Source: Leucobacter musarum subsp. musarum
GTDB lineage: Bacteria > Actinomycetota > Actinomycetes > Actinomycetales > Microbacteriaceae
Reading direction: 5' to 3'
Length of the DNA stretch: 64,000 nt
Assembly: GCF_001273845.1 (NCBI RefSeq)
Contig: NZ_JHBW01000062.1
Location: forward strand, 62,001-126,000
In this document: piece after piece, positions 15,294-24,282 of the stretch
Position numbering within the stretch: position 1 is the first letter of the stretch
Layout: each line of letters opens with the position of its first letter
Notes under the pieces: model-generated
The model's database searches: none
What the model was told of the DNA's origin: nothing
The model's input: only the letters and a program-made list of their open reading frames with translations
Made by a program: the position numbers and the translations under genes

Positions 15294-16498
15294 CAGGATC
15301 CTTCCGTGGAGATGCCGCGAGCGGCGTGGGGTGCAGTGTCGGTGGGCAGTGCAGTGTCGGTGTGCGGTGCAGTATCGGGGCGGGCCGCGAGTCGGGCGGT
15401 GACGAGCAGATCGTCGCCGAGCGCCGTCGTGGTCGCGTCTGACAGGCGAGCGATCGCGTCGATGCTCGGGATGCCGAGGTCGCCGATTGCGAGCTTCGGC
15501 CCGCCGAGCAGCGCGGGGGCGACATAGACGAGCACCTCGTCGGCGAGCCCGGCGGTGAGCAGCGCGCTCGCGACCGCGGGCCCACCCTCGACGAAGACGC
15601 TGCGGATGCCGCGCGCCGCGAGGGCCGCAAGATCGGCGGCGAGGTCATCACCGGTGAGCTGGATCGGCGCCGCGAGACCGTGCGCCGCCAGCGCCGGGTG
15701 CTGCCGCAGGCGCGCGGCCTCGGGGATCGCGCGATGGCCGAGCACCACCGGGACCGGTTGATCCGCCGCGGGCACCAGCAGATCACCCTGCGCGTCGCGT
15801 GCCGTGAGCGTCGGGTCGTCGGCGAGCAGCGTGCCGGTGCCGATCAGGATCGCGTCGGCCGCGGCGCGGCGCACGTGCACGTCGGCGCGGGCTTCGGGCC
15901 CGGTGATCCACTGGCTCGACCCGTCGGTCGCCGCAGCGCGCCCGTCGAGGGTCTGCGCCCACTTGACGATGACGCGCGGCCGTGTGGTGGCAAGGTCGTC
16001 CGTCGGTTCGGGGGCGGCATCGGTGGCAGTGACGGGAGTGCCGGCTCCGCCCTGCGCCGCCAACCACGGCCCGAGCAGCGCGCGCGCCTCACCGGGCAGC
16101 ACGTCGCCACGCACCTCGATGCCGGCGTTGCGAAGCGTGTCAGCGCCTCCCGATGAGGCCTGGCCCGGATCGGAGAGCGCGTACGCGACCGCGCCCACGC
16201 CGAGCTCGACGAGCGCGACGGCGCAGGGGCCGGTGCGGCCGGTGTGGTTGCAGGGCTCAAGGGTGACGACGGCGGTCAGTTCGCGGGTGCGGGATCGCCA
16301 CTCTGCCGGGAGGTGCGCGATCGCGTCGACCTCAGCGTGGGGGGTGCCGGCGCCGCGGTGCCAGCCCTCGGCGACGATGCGCCCCTCGGGGTCGAGCAGC
16401 ACGCACCCGACCTGCGGATTCGGGGTGTCAGAGGGGCCGCGGTGGGCGATCGTCAGCCCACGCCGCATGCCGTCCTCGATGAGGCTCTGATCGAGCAT
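15293..16498 (-). CDS. ribD: Bifunctional diaminohydroxyphosphoribosylaminopyrimidine deaminase / 5-amino-6-(5-phosphoribosylamino)uracil reductase
   Basis: 401 residues. The N-terminal deaminase holds its zinc with HAEVDAI and PCNHTGRTGPC. The C-terminal NADPH reductase (about 170-370) begins KWAQTLDGR and has the GSSQWITGPEAR substrate loop. A low-complexity tail (about 375-395, alternating DTAPHTDTALPTDTAP) follows; it is likely disordered and repetitive at DNA level too (15330-15390). First gene of the rib operon, about 60 bp after the FMN riboswitch. The ribosome-binding site is poor at 16498, so a start at Met11 is also possible. Confidence 0.92.
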   Translation of the reverse strand: MLDQSLIEDGMRRGLTIAHRGPSDTPNPQVGCVLLDPEGRIVAEGWHRGAGTPHAEVDAIAHLPAEWRSRTRELTAVVTLEPCNHTGRTGPCAVALVELGVGAVAYALSDPGQASSGGADTLRNAGIEVRGDVLPGEARALLGPWLAAQGGAGTPVTATDAAPEPTDDLATTRPRVIVKWAQTLDGRAAATDGSSQWITGPEARADVHVRRAAADAILIGTGTLLADDPTLTARDAQGDLLVPAADQPVPVVLGHRAIPEAARLRQHPALAAHGLAAPIQLTGDDLAADLAALAARGIRSVFVEGGPAVASALLTAGLADEVLVYVAPALLGGPKLAIGDLGIPSIDAIARLSDATTTALGDDLLVTARLAARPDTAPHTDTALPTDTAPHAARGISTEGS

Positions 16499-16560
16499 CC
16501 CGGTCCGCCGTTCTCCACTGCGTGCCGGGTGCGCAGGGTCGACGGACGCCCGTCACCCGC

Positions 16561-16696
16561 GCGTTCCTCTCATCCGGACTCGAACGCCGTGAGGCGTCCA
16601 TCACCGTCGGTATCGGAATTTCACCGATTCAACATCGTGGGTACGACGCTCGCGGACTGTCACCGCCGGTTCGGAATCACACCGACCCCGGAACAC
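16561..16696 (-). promoter_or_regulatory. FMN riboswitch (RFN element)
   Basis: On the minus strand the RFN consensus is nearly complete: GTTCCGGGGTCGGTG, ATTCCGAACCGGCGGTGACA, CCGCGAGC, TGAAATTCCGATACCGACGG, GAGTCCGGATGAGAGGAAC. It precedes ribD by about 60 nt. Family knowledge: FMN binding turns off the downstream riboflavin genes by termination or by blocking translation. No clear U-tract terminator follows, so control at translation initiation is more likely here. Confidence 0.95.
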
Positions 16697-16807
16697 GATC
16701 ATCATCGTAGTCCGCATCGACACGAAGCGTGAATGCGGTCGCATTGATTTCGCCCGGGGCGCAACACGGCGCAACATTGCGTGGGGTCGATGGGGTCGAG
16801 AGCGGGA

Positions 16808-17545
16808 TCAGTCGAACAGATCGGCGAGCAGCTTGCCGCTCGCGATCACGTTCATGGTGAGCACGATGATGAGCGCGTTGAAGAAGAACGCCATCGAGGT
16901 GTGCCACACGATGGTCCAACGCATGCGGGTGCTCGTGATCTGCACGTCGGAGACCGCAAACGTCGTCGCGTTGGTGAACGCGAGGTACACGAAGTCGACC
17001 AACCGGGGCTCGGGGGTGCCGGGGAACACCAGCGTGGGCTCTGCCGCACGGTGGTACCTCGAGTAGTAGATGCGGGCGAACCCCCAGTTGAAGATCGCCC
17101 ACGACAGCAGCATGGCCCAGACCGCGGAGAATTCAGCGATCGGCTCATGCGTGCCGAGGCCGAGTTCTGAGATGAGGTCGAGCGCGACGACGAGACCGAT
17201 CGCGCTCGCGCCGAACGTCACGATCGTCGACAGCGCGCGGGTGATCGGGTGGCCGACGATGATGCGCACCGCGGCGGGGTCGGGCCGGTCGACCCGCACG
17301 AGTACGTTGAGCGCCACAATCGTCGCGCCCAGGTAGAGCGACGCGATGATGCACCACACGATGAGCTGCACCGTCGACGTCGCTTCGTCATCGGTGCCCC
17401 ACACGACCGAGGCGCCCACCCACACGAGCAGCAGCTGCACGAGCAGGCCGCCGATCTCGTTGGTGACGGAGAACGCGGTCGATGCGCGGGCACCCCGCGA
17501 TGCCCGTGCCGAGACCGCGGCGCTCGCCGCAGCCGGCTCAGTCAT
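16808..17545 (-). CDS. DUF1345 integral membrane protein
   Basis: 245 residues with five to six membrane helices. The pattern fits DUF1345: a first TM pair, the WAIFNWGFARIYYSRYH segment, LVDFVYLAFTNATTFAVSD and a final pair. That FTN-x-TTFAVSD segment resembles the pore loop region of two-TM ion channels, so an ion-conducting role is possible but unproven. I start it at the ATG at 17545, which overlaps the preceding gene by 8 bp, implying one transcript with the DUF2156 gene. A GTG-started extension of six residues is possible. Confidence 0.8.
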   Translation of the reverse strand: MTEPAAASAAVSARASRGARASTAFSVTNEIGGLLVQLLLVWVGASVVWGTDDEATSTVQLIVWCIIASLYLGATIVALNVLVRVDRPDPAAVRIIVGHPITRALSTIVTFGASAIGLVVALDLISELGLGTHEPIAEFSAVWAMLLSWAIFNWGFARIYYSRYHRAAEPTLVFPGTPEPRLVDFVYLAFTNATTFAVSDVQITSTRMRWTIVWHTSMAFFFNALIIVLTMNVIASGKLLADLFD

Positions 17546-19673
17546 GGCCCGAACCCGACGCACCGGCGGCCGCCGACGACACGAGGTCGCGCATCGACGC
17601 GTCGGGCAGGTAGGCCCGCGTCAGCGCGATGCCGATGCGAGGCAGGTCGCCCTCGTCCCTGAAGAGCAGATGCAGCGACTCGGATCGCGGATTGAACTTC
17701 TGCTTGAAGCGATGGAGCGAGGAGAAGCCGTAGAGGGGTTCGAGCAGACCGCCGAGCTGATCCAGCACCTGATCGACCGGGCCCGCCTCGGCCGCCGACG
17801 GCCGCACCAGCGGCGCCCCCGACAGCGAGACGAAGTCGAACCCCTCATCAGAGAAGTGCTTGGCCGAGGAGGCGATCAAGAACTCCATGACCGGGCCGAA
17901 GCCGCCGTCACGGCGGCGCATGAGATCGAGGGTCCACCCGACGATGCGGGGCTCGCCGGAGTCGGCGGCGGCCGGCCCGTACACGGGCAACCACGAGGTG
18001 ACCCCGTGGAGGTTGCCCTCGGGGTCGACGGCGAGGCCCACGCGCACATCGCGATCGAGCGCCTCCTCGACCGTGCCGAGCGTGAACTTCATCTCGGGGA
18101 GCCCCTTGTCGCCCGCCCACTGCTCCGAAATCGCCCGAACCTGCGCGAGCACGTTCCACGGCTCGTCGGCGAGGGTGACCATGCGGAACGAGATGTCTTC
18201 GCGGCCCGCCCGATTGATCGCGGTGCGCACGGCGCCCCAGGCCTTGCCGGTGAACGCGAGCCCGGGAAGATCGACGATGGTGTCTTCGGCCACGACGACG
18301 GAGCGCCACCCGGCCGGCTTCGCGGCGGCCGAGGCCGCGCTGGCCGAGAAGGCGCACGGGATCAGCCCGGCCTGCTGCGTCGTGTGCGCGAACTGCTCGA
18401 GCGCGTCGGCGCGCTCGGTATCGGGCACGATCGGGTCGCCGAGAACGATGGCGACGCCCGCGTGCGCCTGATAGGCGATCGCGCCCTCGCCCGCGGCGAT
18501 GCGCTGGTTCGCCTCCCACGTGGTCATCCACGAGATCGTGCCGCCGCCGAACTGCTCAAGTCGGTCGATGAGCTGGTCGCGGGTCAGCGGCTCGGCGGCG
18601 AGTTTGCGGCGCGACTGCCGCAGGCGCACGCGGAACGCGCTGCGGCTCACGATGAGGAACACGACGATGGCGAGCCACAGTAGGGCAGGGGCGAGCAGCA
18701 GTGCGAAGAGTTCGCGCGGCGAGTCGATTGCGCCGGCCGCGACCGCGGTCGGAATCAGGATGAAGCCGAGGATCGCGGTCGCCAGGTTGAAGAGGCCGAG
18801 CACGAGCGCCGCGATCCAGGCCACTCGATAGCCCTTGCGAATGCCGTTGGCGATCAGCGCGATGACCACGATGTCGATCGCGACGTCGACGAACGACGCC
18901 GCGGGCTGGTTCGAGCCGAGGGGGCCGTCGAACGGAACGACGAGGTCGATGATCTGGATCACGCCGACTGCGATGAGACCCGAGAGCCCGATGAGGCGCC
19001 ACTCGCGCTGCGTGGGCCGCCCCGCTGGGTGGCGGAAGGCGGGCAGCCAGCCGCTCGCAACGAGGCCGACCGTCATCGCCACTGCGTGCTCCAGATCGTA
19101 GAGCTCGCCGAGGTAGAGCACCGAAATGCCGACCCACAGGCCGATCGCGATGCGGGCGCGCAGGCGCCACGGGGCCGGGAGCGTCGCGATCGCGAACACC
19201 AGGGCGGTGAACGCCGCGCACGACGGACCGACGTCGAGATCGTTCGAGAGTCGCACCGCCCACACCCAGCCCGTCTGAGAGACGAGCAGCAGGATGCCGG
19301 CGGCGCCGAGCACGCCCAGCACGTGCCCGCCGAGCGCGAGGGCCGCGGTGCGCAGTGCGCCGAAGCACCATTCGGCCCAGCCGAGGCCGCCGACGACGAG
19401 CGGGAGAAGCGTCAGGTAGACGAGCGGGTGATCCACGAAGAACGGCGAGGTGAAGATCGTCCACCAGCGGCCCTCTTGGAATGCGGGGAGCCCGGTGGCG
19501 ACATCGGCGTACCAGGGCTGATCGACCGTCGGCTGCCACAGGGTGCCCGTCGAGATGCCGACAATCAGGAGCGCGAGGATGAACGCGATGGTGAATGGTG
19601 TGCGGCGCGCAACCGCGATGACCCGGTTCGGAGTGCGTACGTCGGGTCTCGCTGGGGCCTCGGCGGCAGTCAT
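17538..19673 (-). CDS. Membrane protein with rhomboid-like N-terminus and DUF2156 (LPG synthase C-terminal-type) domain
   Basis: 711 residues. The first 390 or so are hydrophobic: a rhomboid-like six-helix bundle, then three to four further helices. The last 320 form a DUF2156/GNAT-fold domain (GGGTISWMTTWEAN, GAIAYQAHAGVAIVLGDPI, EFLIASSAKHF, GLLEPLYGF, LHRFKQKFNP), the domain that in MprF transfers lysine or another amino acid from tRNA to phosphatidylglycerol. Inferred role: modification of membrane lipid charge, or a related acyl transfer. The rhomboid part lacks an obvious GxSG serine motif, so it is unlikely to be a protease. TAGACT lies 6 nt before the ATG. Confidence 0.8.
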   Translation of the reverse strand: MTAAEAPARPDVRTPNRVIAVARRTPFTIAFILALLIVGISTGTLWQPTVDQPWYADVATGLPAFQEGRWWTIFTSPFFVDHPLVYLTLLPLVVGGLGWAEWCFGALRTAALALGGHVLGVLGAAGILLLVSQTGWVWAVRLSNDLDVGPSCAAFTALVFAIATLPAPWRLRARIAIGLWVGISVLYLGELYDLEHAVAMTVGLVASGWLPAFRHPAGRPTQREWRLIGLSGLIAVGVIQIIDLVVPFDGPLGSNQPAASFVDVAIDIVVIALIANGIRKGYRVAWIAALVLGLFNLATAILGFILIPTAVAAGAIDSPRELFALLLAPALLWLAIVVFLIVSRSAFRVRLRQSRRKLAAEPLTRDQLIDRLEQFGGGTISWMTTWEANQRIAAGEGAIAYQAHAGVAIVLGDPIVPDTERADALEQFAHTTQQAGLIPCAFSASAASAAAKPAGWRSVVVAEDTIVDLPGLAFTGKAWGAVRTAINRAGREDISFRMVTLADEPWNVLAQVRAISEQWAGDKGLPEMKFTLGTVEEALDRDVRVGLAVDPEGNLHGVTSWLPVYGPAAADSGEPRIVGWTLDLMRRRDGGFGPVMEFLIASSAKHFSDEGFDFVSLSGAPLVRPSAAEAGPVDQVLDQLGGLLEPLYGFSSLHRFKQKFNPRSESLHLLFRDEGDLPRIGIALTRAYLPDASMRDLVSSAAAGASGSGHD

Positions 19674-19679
19674 GGACTC

Positions 19680-19685
19680 AGTCTA
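19680..19685 (-). promoter_or_regulatory. -10 box, leaderless DUF2156 gene
   Basis: TAGACT on the minus strand ends 6 nt before the ATG at 19673. Confidence 0.5.
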
Positions 19686-19784
19686 GAGATCGCGGTGTGA
19701 GGCGGCTAGCGTTGATTCCGGGCGGGAACTCCGCCCGTCTGCAACGCGAGGTCGCGGGCTGCCGCGGCCGGAACTGGAGTGGTG

Positions 19785-20825
19785 ATGCGCGCCGTAACGT
19801 ACGTCAGAAACAACACCGTCGAGATCCATGACAAGCCAGTACCCGAGATCGCGCCCGATGAGGTGCTGCTGAAGGTCGGTGGTGCGGGGCTCTGCCACTC
19901 CGACATCGCGATCATCGGCTTCGGCGACGACAACCCGCTCATCGGCAGCACGCTCGGGCACGAGGTCTCGGGAACGGTCGAGCAGCTCGGCGCCGACGTG
20001 CGGGGCTGGCAGGTGGGGGATCGCGCGCTCGTCGCCCTCATTCTCGCCTGCGGGCAGTGCCGCGAATGCCTCGCGGGTCGCGACAACCAGTGCGAGACGG
20101 TGTACCCGCGCGAGGCCCTCGCGCCGCTGTCGCCCGGCATCGGCAGCCCCGGCGGCATGGCCGACTACATCGCTGTGAAGTCGCACCACCTCGATCCGAT
20201 CGGCGACCTCGACCTCGTCGCCGCGGCGCCGCTCGCCGATGCGGCGCTCACCCCCATGCACGCCATCAATACGGTGCGGGATCGCATGACCGGCGATTCC
20301 ACCGTCGTGACGATCGGGCTTGGCGGCCTCGGTCACATGGCGCTGCAGATTCTCGCCGCGACGACCGGTGCACGCATCATCGCGCTCGATACCGACACCG
20401 AGAAGCTCGCCTTCGCCGAGTCGCACGGCGCCGACCTCGCACTGCCGAGCAACGGCGACGCTGCTGCGCGCATTCTCGCGGAGACCCGGGGCGTCGGCGC
20501 CGATGTCGTCTTCGATTTCGTCGGCGTGCAGCCCACCGTCGACCTGGCGCTCGCCGTGGTGCGCGGCGGCGGGGCGATCCGATTCGTCGGGCTCGGTGAG
20601 GGCGCGTTCAGTTATGTCGCCGGCAGCGGCACCCCACTTCCGTGGGGCGTCAACATCGAGCGCGCGTACGGCGGCACCCGGTCGGATATGCGCCAGGCGG
20701 TCGCGCTCGCACGCGCCGGCAAGATCGGCGTCGAGGTGGTGCGCTACTCGCTCGACGACGCGGTGCAAGCATTCGACGACCTGCACCACGGGCGTGTGCA
20801 GGGGCGCGCGGTGCTCGTGCCCTAG
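19785..20825 (+). CDS. Zinc-dependent alcohol dehydrogenase (MDR family)
   Basis: 346 residues. The catalytic-zinc Cys is in GLCHSDIA, the conserved LGHEVSGTV follows, the structural-zinc Cys set is CGQCRECLAGRDNQC, and the nucleotide fold has GLGGLGHMA with an acidic residue at the next strand end (ALDTD), which suggests NAD. It should oxidise an alcohol to an aldehyde or ketone, or the reverse. I place the start at the ATG at 19785, with GGAG a few bases upstream; two GTG codons before it are in frame. It converges on the LysR gene. No link to a pathway is visible. Confidence 0.88.
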   Translation: MRAVTYVRNNTVEIHDKPVPEIAPDEVLLKVGGAGLCHSDIAIIGFGDDNPLIGSTLGHEVSGTVEQLGADVRGWQVGDRALVALILACGQCRECLAGRDNQCETVYPREALAPLSPGIGSPGGMADYIAVKSHHLDPIGDLDLVAAAPLADAALTPMHAINTVRDRMTGDSTVVTIGLGGLGHMALQILAATTGARIIALDTDTEKLAFAESHGADLALPSNGDAAARILAETRGVGADVVFDFVGVQPTVDLALAVVRGGGAIRFVGLGEGAFSYVAGSGTPLPWGVNIERAYGGTRSDMRQAVALARAGKIGVEVVRYSLDDAVQAFDDLHHGRVQGRAVLVP

Positions 20826-20864
20826 CAGGCGACTGCTGCGGGCGCCCGGCGATCCTGCGTGCGC

Positions 20865-21794
20865 TCAGGCCGCCGCAGCCGTCGGCGCCCGCAACTCCGC
20901 TGCCGATGCGCGCAGGCACGCGAGGAATGCGCGGATCGCTGCACCGTGATCGCTGCGCACGCGCCGTGCGGCCAGCAACTGCGTGGTCGGTGAGCCCGCA
21001 AGCGGCACCGTCACGATCGTCGGAGGCACGAGCTGCCCGATCGACTCGGGAAGAATGCTCGTGCCGACCCCGGCGGCGACGAAGCCGATCGCGGTCTCCT
21101 GATGCACGACCTCCTCGGCGACACGGGCGACGCTGCCCGCCTCGCCGAGAACCTGGGTGACGCGATCCACGAACCCTGACATCATCGCGCGAGGGTAGGT
21201 GATCATCGGCACGGCACTGATGTCGTGCGCGGTGACCTCCTGCGCGGAGGCCAGCGGATGCGTGCGGGGGAGGCAGGCGACGAGGCGCTCTTCGTAGACG
21301 ACCTCGGTGCGGATCGCCGACGCTGCACGGCCGCTCACCCCGGGGGCCTCGTCGCGCACGATCGCCACATCGAGCGAGCCGTCGCGCAACCGCTCGAGTT
21401 GCTCGGACGAGGTGAGGGGCACGAGCTCGAGCGTGACGCCGGGGCGTTCCGCGCGGAACCGACGGGCCACTCCCGGCAGCACGGTCGAGTTCGCCGAGCT
21501 GACGAAGCCGACGCGCAACGTGCCGGTGAGTCCGTCGGTGAAGTCGCGCAGCTCGCCGCGCACCTCGTCGAGTTCGGCAAGTACTGCACGGGCCCGCGTT
21601 TGCAGGTGTCGACCGGCGGCGGTGAGGCGCACACTGCGCGTCGAGCGTTCGAACAGGGTGACGCCGAGCTCGTGTTCGAGGCGCGAGATCTGCAGGCTCA
21701 GCGGGGGCTGCGACATGTGCAGCTGTTCGGCCGCGCGGCCGAAATGGAGCTCGTCTGATACGGCCAAGAAGTAGCGCAGCTGACGGAGTTCCAT
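20865..21794 (-). CDS. LysR-family transcriptional regulator
   Basis: 309 residues. N-terminal winged HTH (MELRQLRYFLAVSDELHFGRAAEQLHMSQPPLSLQISRLE) followed by a periplasmic-binding-like effector domain (about 90-300). It is divergent from the amine/nitrogen cluster that starts at 21943, with a 148-bp gap holding an inverted repeat, so it very likely controls that cluster in response to a pathway compound. The start at 21794 is chosen because the HTH begins there and TATCGT lies 6 nt upstream. An upstream in-frame Met would add ten residues with no counterpart in the family. Confidence 0.9.
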   Translation of the reverse strand: MELRQLRYFLAVSDELHFGRAAEQLHMSQPPLSLQISRLEHELGVTLFERSTRSVRLTAAGRHLQTRARAVLAELDEVRGELRDFTDGLTGTLRVGFVSSANSTVLPGVARRFRAERPGVTLELVPLTSSEQLERLRDGSLDVAIVRDEAPGVSGRAASAIRTEVVYEERLVACLPRTHPLASAQEVTAHDISAVPMITYPRAMMSGFVDRVTQVLGEAGSVARVAEEVVHQETAIGFVAAGVGTSILPESIGQLVPPTIVTVPLAGSPTTQLLAARRVRSDHGAAIRAFLACLRASAAELRAPTAAAA

Positions 21795-21800
21795 GGGGTC

Positions 21801-21806
21801 ACGATA
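21801..21806 (-). promoter_or_regulatory. -10 box, leaderless lysR-type gene
   Basis: TATCGT on the minus strand ends 6 nt before the ATG at 21794. Confidence 0.5.
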
Positions 21807-21822
21807 CGCCGCGAATGTTCCC

Positions 21823-21857
21823 ATTCCGTTACCGGTTGATTACGAGCGAAACGGTAT
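21823..21857. promoter_or_regulatory. Candidate LysR operator
   Basis: ATTCCGTT (21823-21830) and AACGGTAT (21850-21857) form an imperfect inverted repeat (7 of 8) spaced 19 bp apart, in the divergent intergenic region next to the LysR promoter. A TTGACT hexamer at 21880-21885 may be the -35 of the rightward promoter. Confidence 0.4.
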
Positions 21858-21942
21858 GAATTCCCGGTCAAAAGGGTATTTGACTGGGGGATGAAACCTG
21901 GCTTTTCTGGGTTGCACCGACCCGGATTCGAAGGAGTTCACC

Positions 21943-23106
21943 GTGACCGCACTGACCCCGCAGGCCGCCCCCAGTACGCGCATCGACATGCTCTATCTCA
22001 GCGAGCCAGAGGTCATCGCCGCGGGGGTGAAAGACATGGAGCGCTGCATGGAGGTCATGGAAGAGGTGCTCGTGCTGGTTGCCAAGGGCGACTACCGTAT
22101 GGCCGGCAACTCGGCCAACTCGCACGGTGCGCAGATCAGCTTTCCGCAGTCGTCACCGTTCCCCGGGATGCCGCTCGACGCCGCCGACCGCCGGTTCATG
22201 GCGATGGCCGCGTACCTCGGCGGGCGCTTCGATGCGGCCGGGGTGAAGTGGTACGGATCCAACATCGACAACCGCGAGCAGGGGCTGCCGCGCTCGATCC
22301 ACCTCATCGTGCTGAACGACAAAGAGACGGGCGCCCCCTTTGCCATCATGTCGGGCAACCTCGAGAGCGCGTACCGCACGGCGGCCGTGCCGGGTGCGGC
22401 AGCGAAGAAGCTCGCGCCGATCAACGCGAAGTCGCTCGGCATCATCGGCCCGGGCGCGATGAACAAAAGCGCGCTGCATGCCATGACCACCGCGCGGCCC
22501 TCGCTCGATACGATCCGCATCAATGGGCGCCGCAAGGAATCGTCGGAGGCGTTCGCCGACTACGTGAAGCTGCACTACCCGCAGTTCACGACCATCGAGA
22601 TCGCTGAGACGGCCGAGGCCGCAGTGCGCGACTCCGACATCGTCTCTGAGGCCGTGACCGGGCTCGTCGGCTCCGAGAACTACCCCTACATCGATGGCGA
22701 CTGGATCAAGCCGGGTGCATTCTTGAGCCTGCCGGCGAACCTCAAGATGGACGAGGCCTACACGGTGTCGGGTAAGGCGCGGCTCATCGCCGACGCGAAG
22801 AAGATCTACGAGGCGTGGGCAGAGGAGTACCCGGCACCCTCGCACGAGACGGCGTTCGGCATGATCGGTCTCTACTGGCAAGATCTCATCGACGCCGGCA
22901 AGCTCGACGAGTCGCGCGTCGTCAACATCGGTGATGTCTTCGACGGCACCGCGCAGGGGCGCGAGTTCGACGAGCAGCCGGTGCTCTTCAGCGTCGGCGG
23001 CATGGGCGTCGAAGACGTGGCCTGGGCCAAGACCGTGTACGAGAATGCGGTGGAGCTCGGCATCGGCACGAAGCTCAACCTCTGGGAAGCACCGGATCTC
23101 GCATGA
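21943..23106 (+). CDS. Ornithine cyclodeaminase / mu-crystallin family protein (tyramine oxidase subunit B type)
   Basis: 387 residues with the ornithine-cyclodeaminase fold: an N-terminal substrate domain (YLSEPEVIAAGV, KWYGSN) and a Rossmann domain starting LGIIGPGAMNKSALHA, with the late VFSVGGMGVEDVAWA-type motif. Close relatives are annotated as tyramine oxidase subunit B. Such proteins are NAD(P)-dependent imine reductases, cyclodeaminases or amino acid dehydrogenases. The GTG start has AAGGAG 6 nt upstream. The stop overlaps the FAD oxidase gene (ATGA), so the two likely work on the same amine: one oxidises it to an imine, the other handles the imine or a keto product. The exact reaction is not certain. 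Confidence 0.8.
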   Translation: MTALTPQAAPSTRIDMLYLSEPEVIAAGVKDMERCMEVMEEVLVLVAKGDYRMAGNSANSHGAQISFPQSSPFPGMPLDAADRRFMAMAAYLGGRFDAAGVKWYGSNIDNREQGLPRSIHLIVLNDKETGAPFAIMSGNLESAYRTAAVPGAAAKKLAPINAKSLGIIGPGAMNKSALHAMTTARPSLDTIRINGRRKESSEAFADYVKLHYPQFTTIEIAETAEAAVRDSDIVSEAVTGLVGSENYPYIDGDWIKPGAFLSLPANLKMDEAYTVSGKARLIADAKKIYEAWAEEYPAPSHETAFGMIGLYWQDLIDAGKLDESRVVNIGDVFDGTAQGREFDEQPVLFSVGGMGVEDVAWAKTVYENAVELGIGTKLNLWEAPDLA

Positions 23107-24281
23107 CCTCCGAATCTGCAACCTACGTCATCATCGGCGCGGGGCTGAGCGGCGCCGCGACCGCGTGGCGTCTCGCCCAGACCGGTGCCGAGGTCATCGT
23201 GCTCGAGCGCGACATCCCCGCTTCGGCACAGGGCAGTTCGCACGGCTCCGCGCGCATCTTCCGCTACGCCTACCCCGATGCGTTTTACACCGACTTGGTG
23301 GTGCGATCGAAGCCGGGGTGGGATGAGCTCGAGGCCGCAAGCGGCAAGCGACTCATCACCCCGAGCGGCGCGCTCGACTTCGGCGCGGTGCGCAACCCGC
23401 GCGGTCTCGCCGCAGTGCTCGAGGCAGCCGGTATCGAGCACGAACTCATCAGTGCGGTCTCGGCCGAGGCGCGCTGGCCGCAGCTGCGCTTCGACACCGA
23501 GGCGCTGTGGCATCCGGGCGCCGGAGTGCTCGATGCGGAAGCCTCGGTGAAGGCGATGCTCGACCTCGCCCAGGGCGCGGGCGCGCAGGTCTACATCGGC
23601 TGGGAGGCGGCGCAGGTGCGGGTCAAGCCGGGCGGAGCCGGGTACGTCGTGACCTCGACGCGCGGTGATACGGTGCACGCCGAACAGGTCATCGTGGCCG
23701 CCGGCGGATGGCTGCCCGCGCTGCTCGGCGATCTCGATCTGCCAACCGGATTCGCCGACGCGATGCCGCAGTTCGACGTGCGCCAGGAGAACGCCTACCA
23801 CTTCCCGTACCGCGACATTCTGCACCGCGGCGAGACCGCCGCGTACGGCTCGACCTCGTGGCCGACGTTTATCTACAAGGGCGAAGAGATGCAGACATAC
23901 AGCCTGCCGGGCGGTCGTGACGCCGGCTTCCGCGGGCAGAAGATCGCGGAGTACAACGGCGGGCGGGCGATCAGATCGGCGCGCGATCAGGATGGTCAGA
24001 TCGATCCGGCGAACCGCGACCGCATCGTGCAGTTCGTGCGTGATTTCACTCCTGGACTGATCCCCGAATCGTACGAAGAGACCACGTGCCTGTTCACGAA
24101 CGTGCCGGGCGAAGACATGATCATCGACCGGGCCGAGGGCATCACGATTCTCTCGCCGTGCTCGGGTCAGGGCGCGAAATTCGCCCCGTTGCTCGGTGAA
24201 CTCGTGGCCGATCTGGTCGCGGGCTCGCAGGTGCCGCACGAGCGTTTCCGCGCCACCGGTCAGCGATTTGCGGGGGTGTGA
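23103..24281 (+). CDS. FAD-dependent amine/N-methyl amino acid oxidase (SolA/sarcosine oxidase family)
   Basis: 392 residues. N-terminal dinucleotide-binding motif VIIGAGLSGAATAWRLA with a GSSHGSARIFRYAY segment typical of monomeric sarcosine oxidase and N-methyltryptophan oxidase. The C-terminal CLFTNVPGEDMIID holds the Cys that carries covalent FAD in this family, followed by SGQGAKFAPLLGEL. It should oxidise a secondary or primary amine with O2, releasing H2O2. Start and stop overlap or abut both neighbours, so it belongs to one operon with the OCD-family gene and the M20 hydrolase. The substrate is unknown. Confidence 0.85.
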   Translation: MTSESATYVIIGAGLSGAATAWRLAQTGAEVIVLERDIPASAQGSSHGSARIFRYAYPDAFYTDLVVRSKPGWDELEAASGKRLITPSGALDFGAVRNPRGLAAVLEAAGIEHELISAVSAEARWPQLRFDTEALWHPGAGVLDAEASVKAMLDLAQGAGAQVYIGWEAAQVRVKPGGAGYVVTSTRGDTVHAEQVIVAAGGWLPALLGDLDLPTGFADAMPQFDVRQENAYHFPYRDILHRGETAAYGSTSWPTFIYKGEEMQTYSLPGGRDAGFRGQKIAEYNGGRAIRSARDQDGQIDPANRDRIVQFVRDFTPGLIPESYEETTCLFTNVPGEDMIIDRAEGITILSPCSGQGAKFAPLLGELVADLVAGSQVPHERFRATGQRFAGV

Positions 24282-24282
24282 G

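Noticed and set aside
13177-15402. 741-codon plus-strand ORF over the rib genes
   Set aside because: Antisense to ribH, ribBA and ribE, which have clear motifs; long antisense frames are expected at this GC content.
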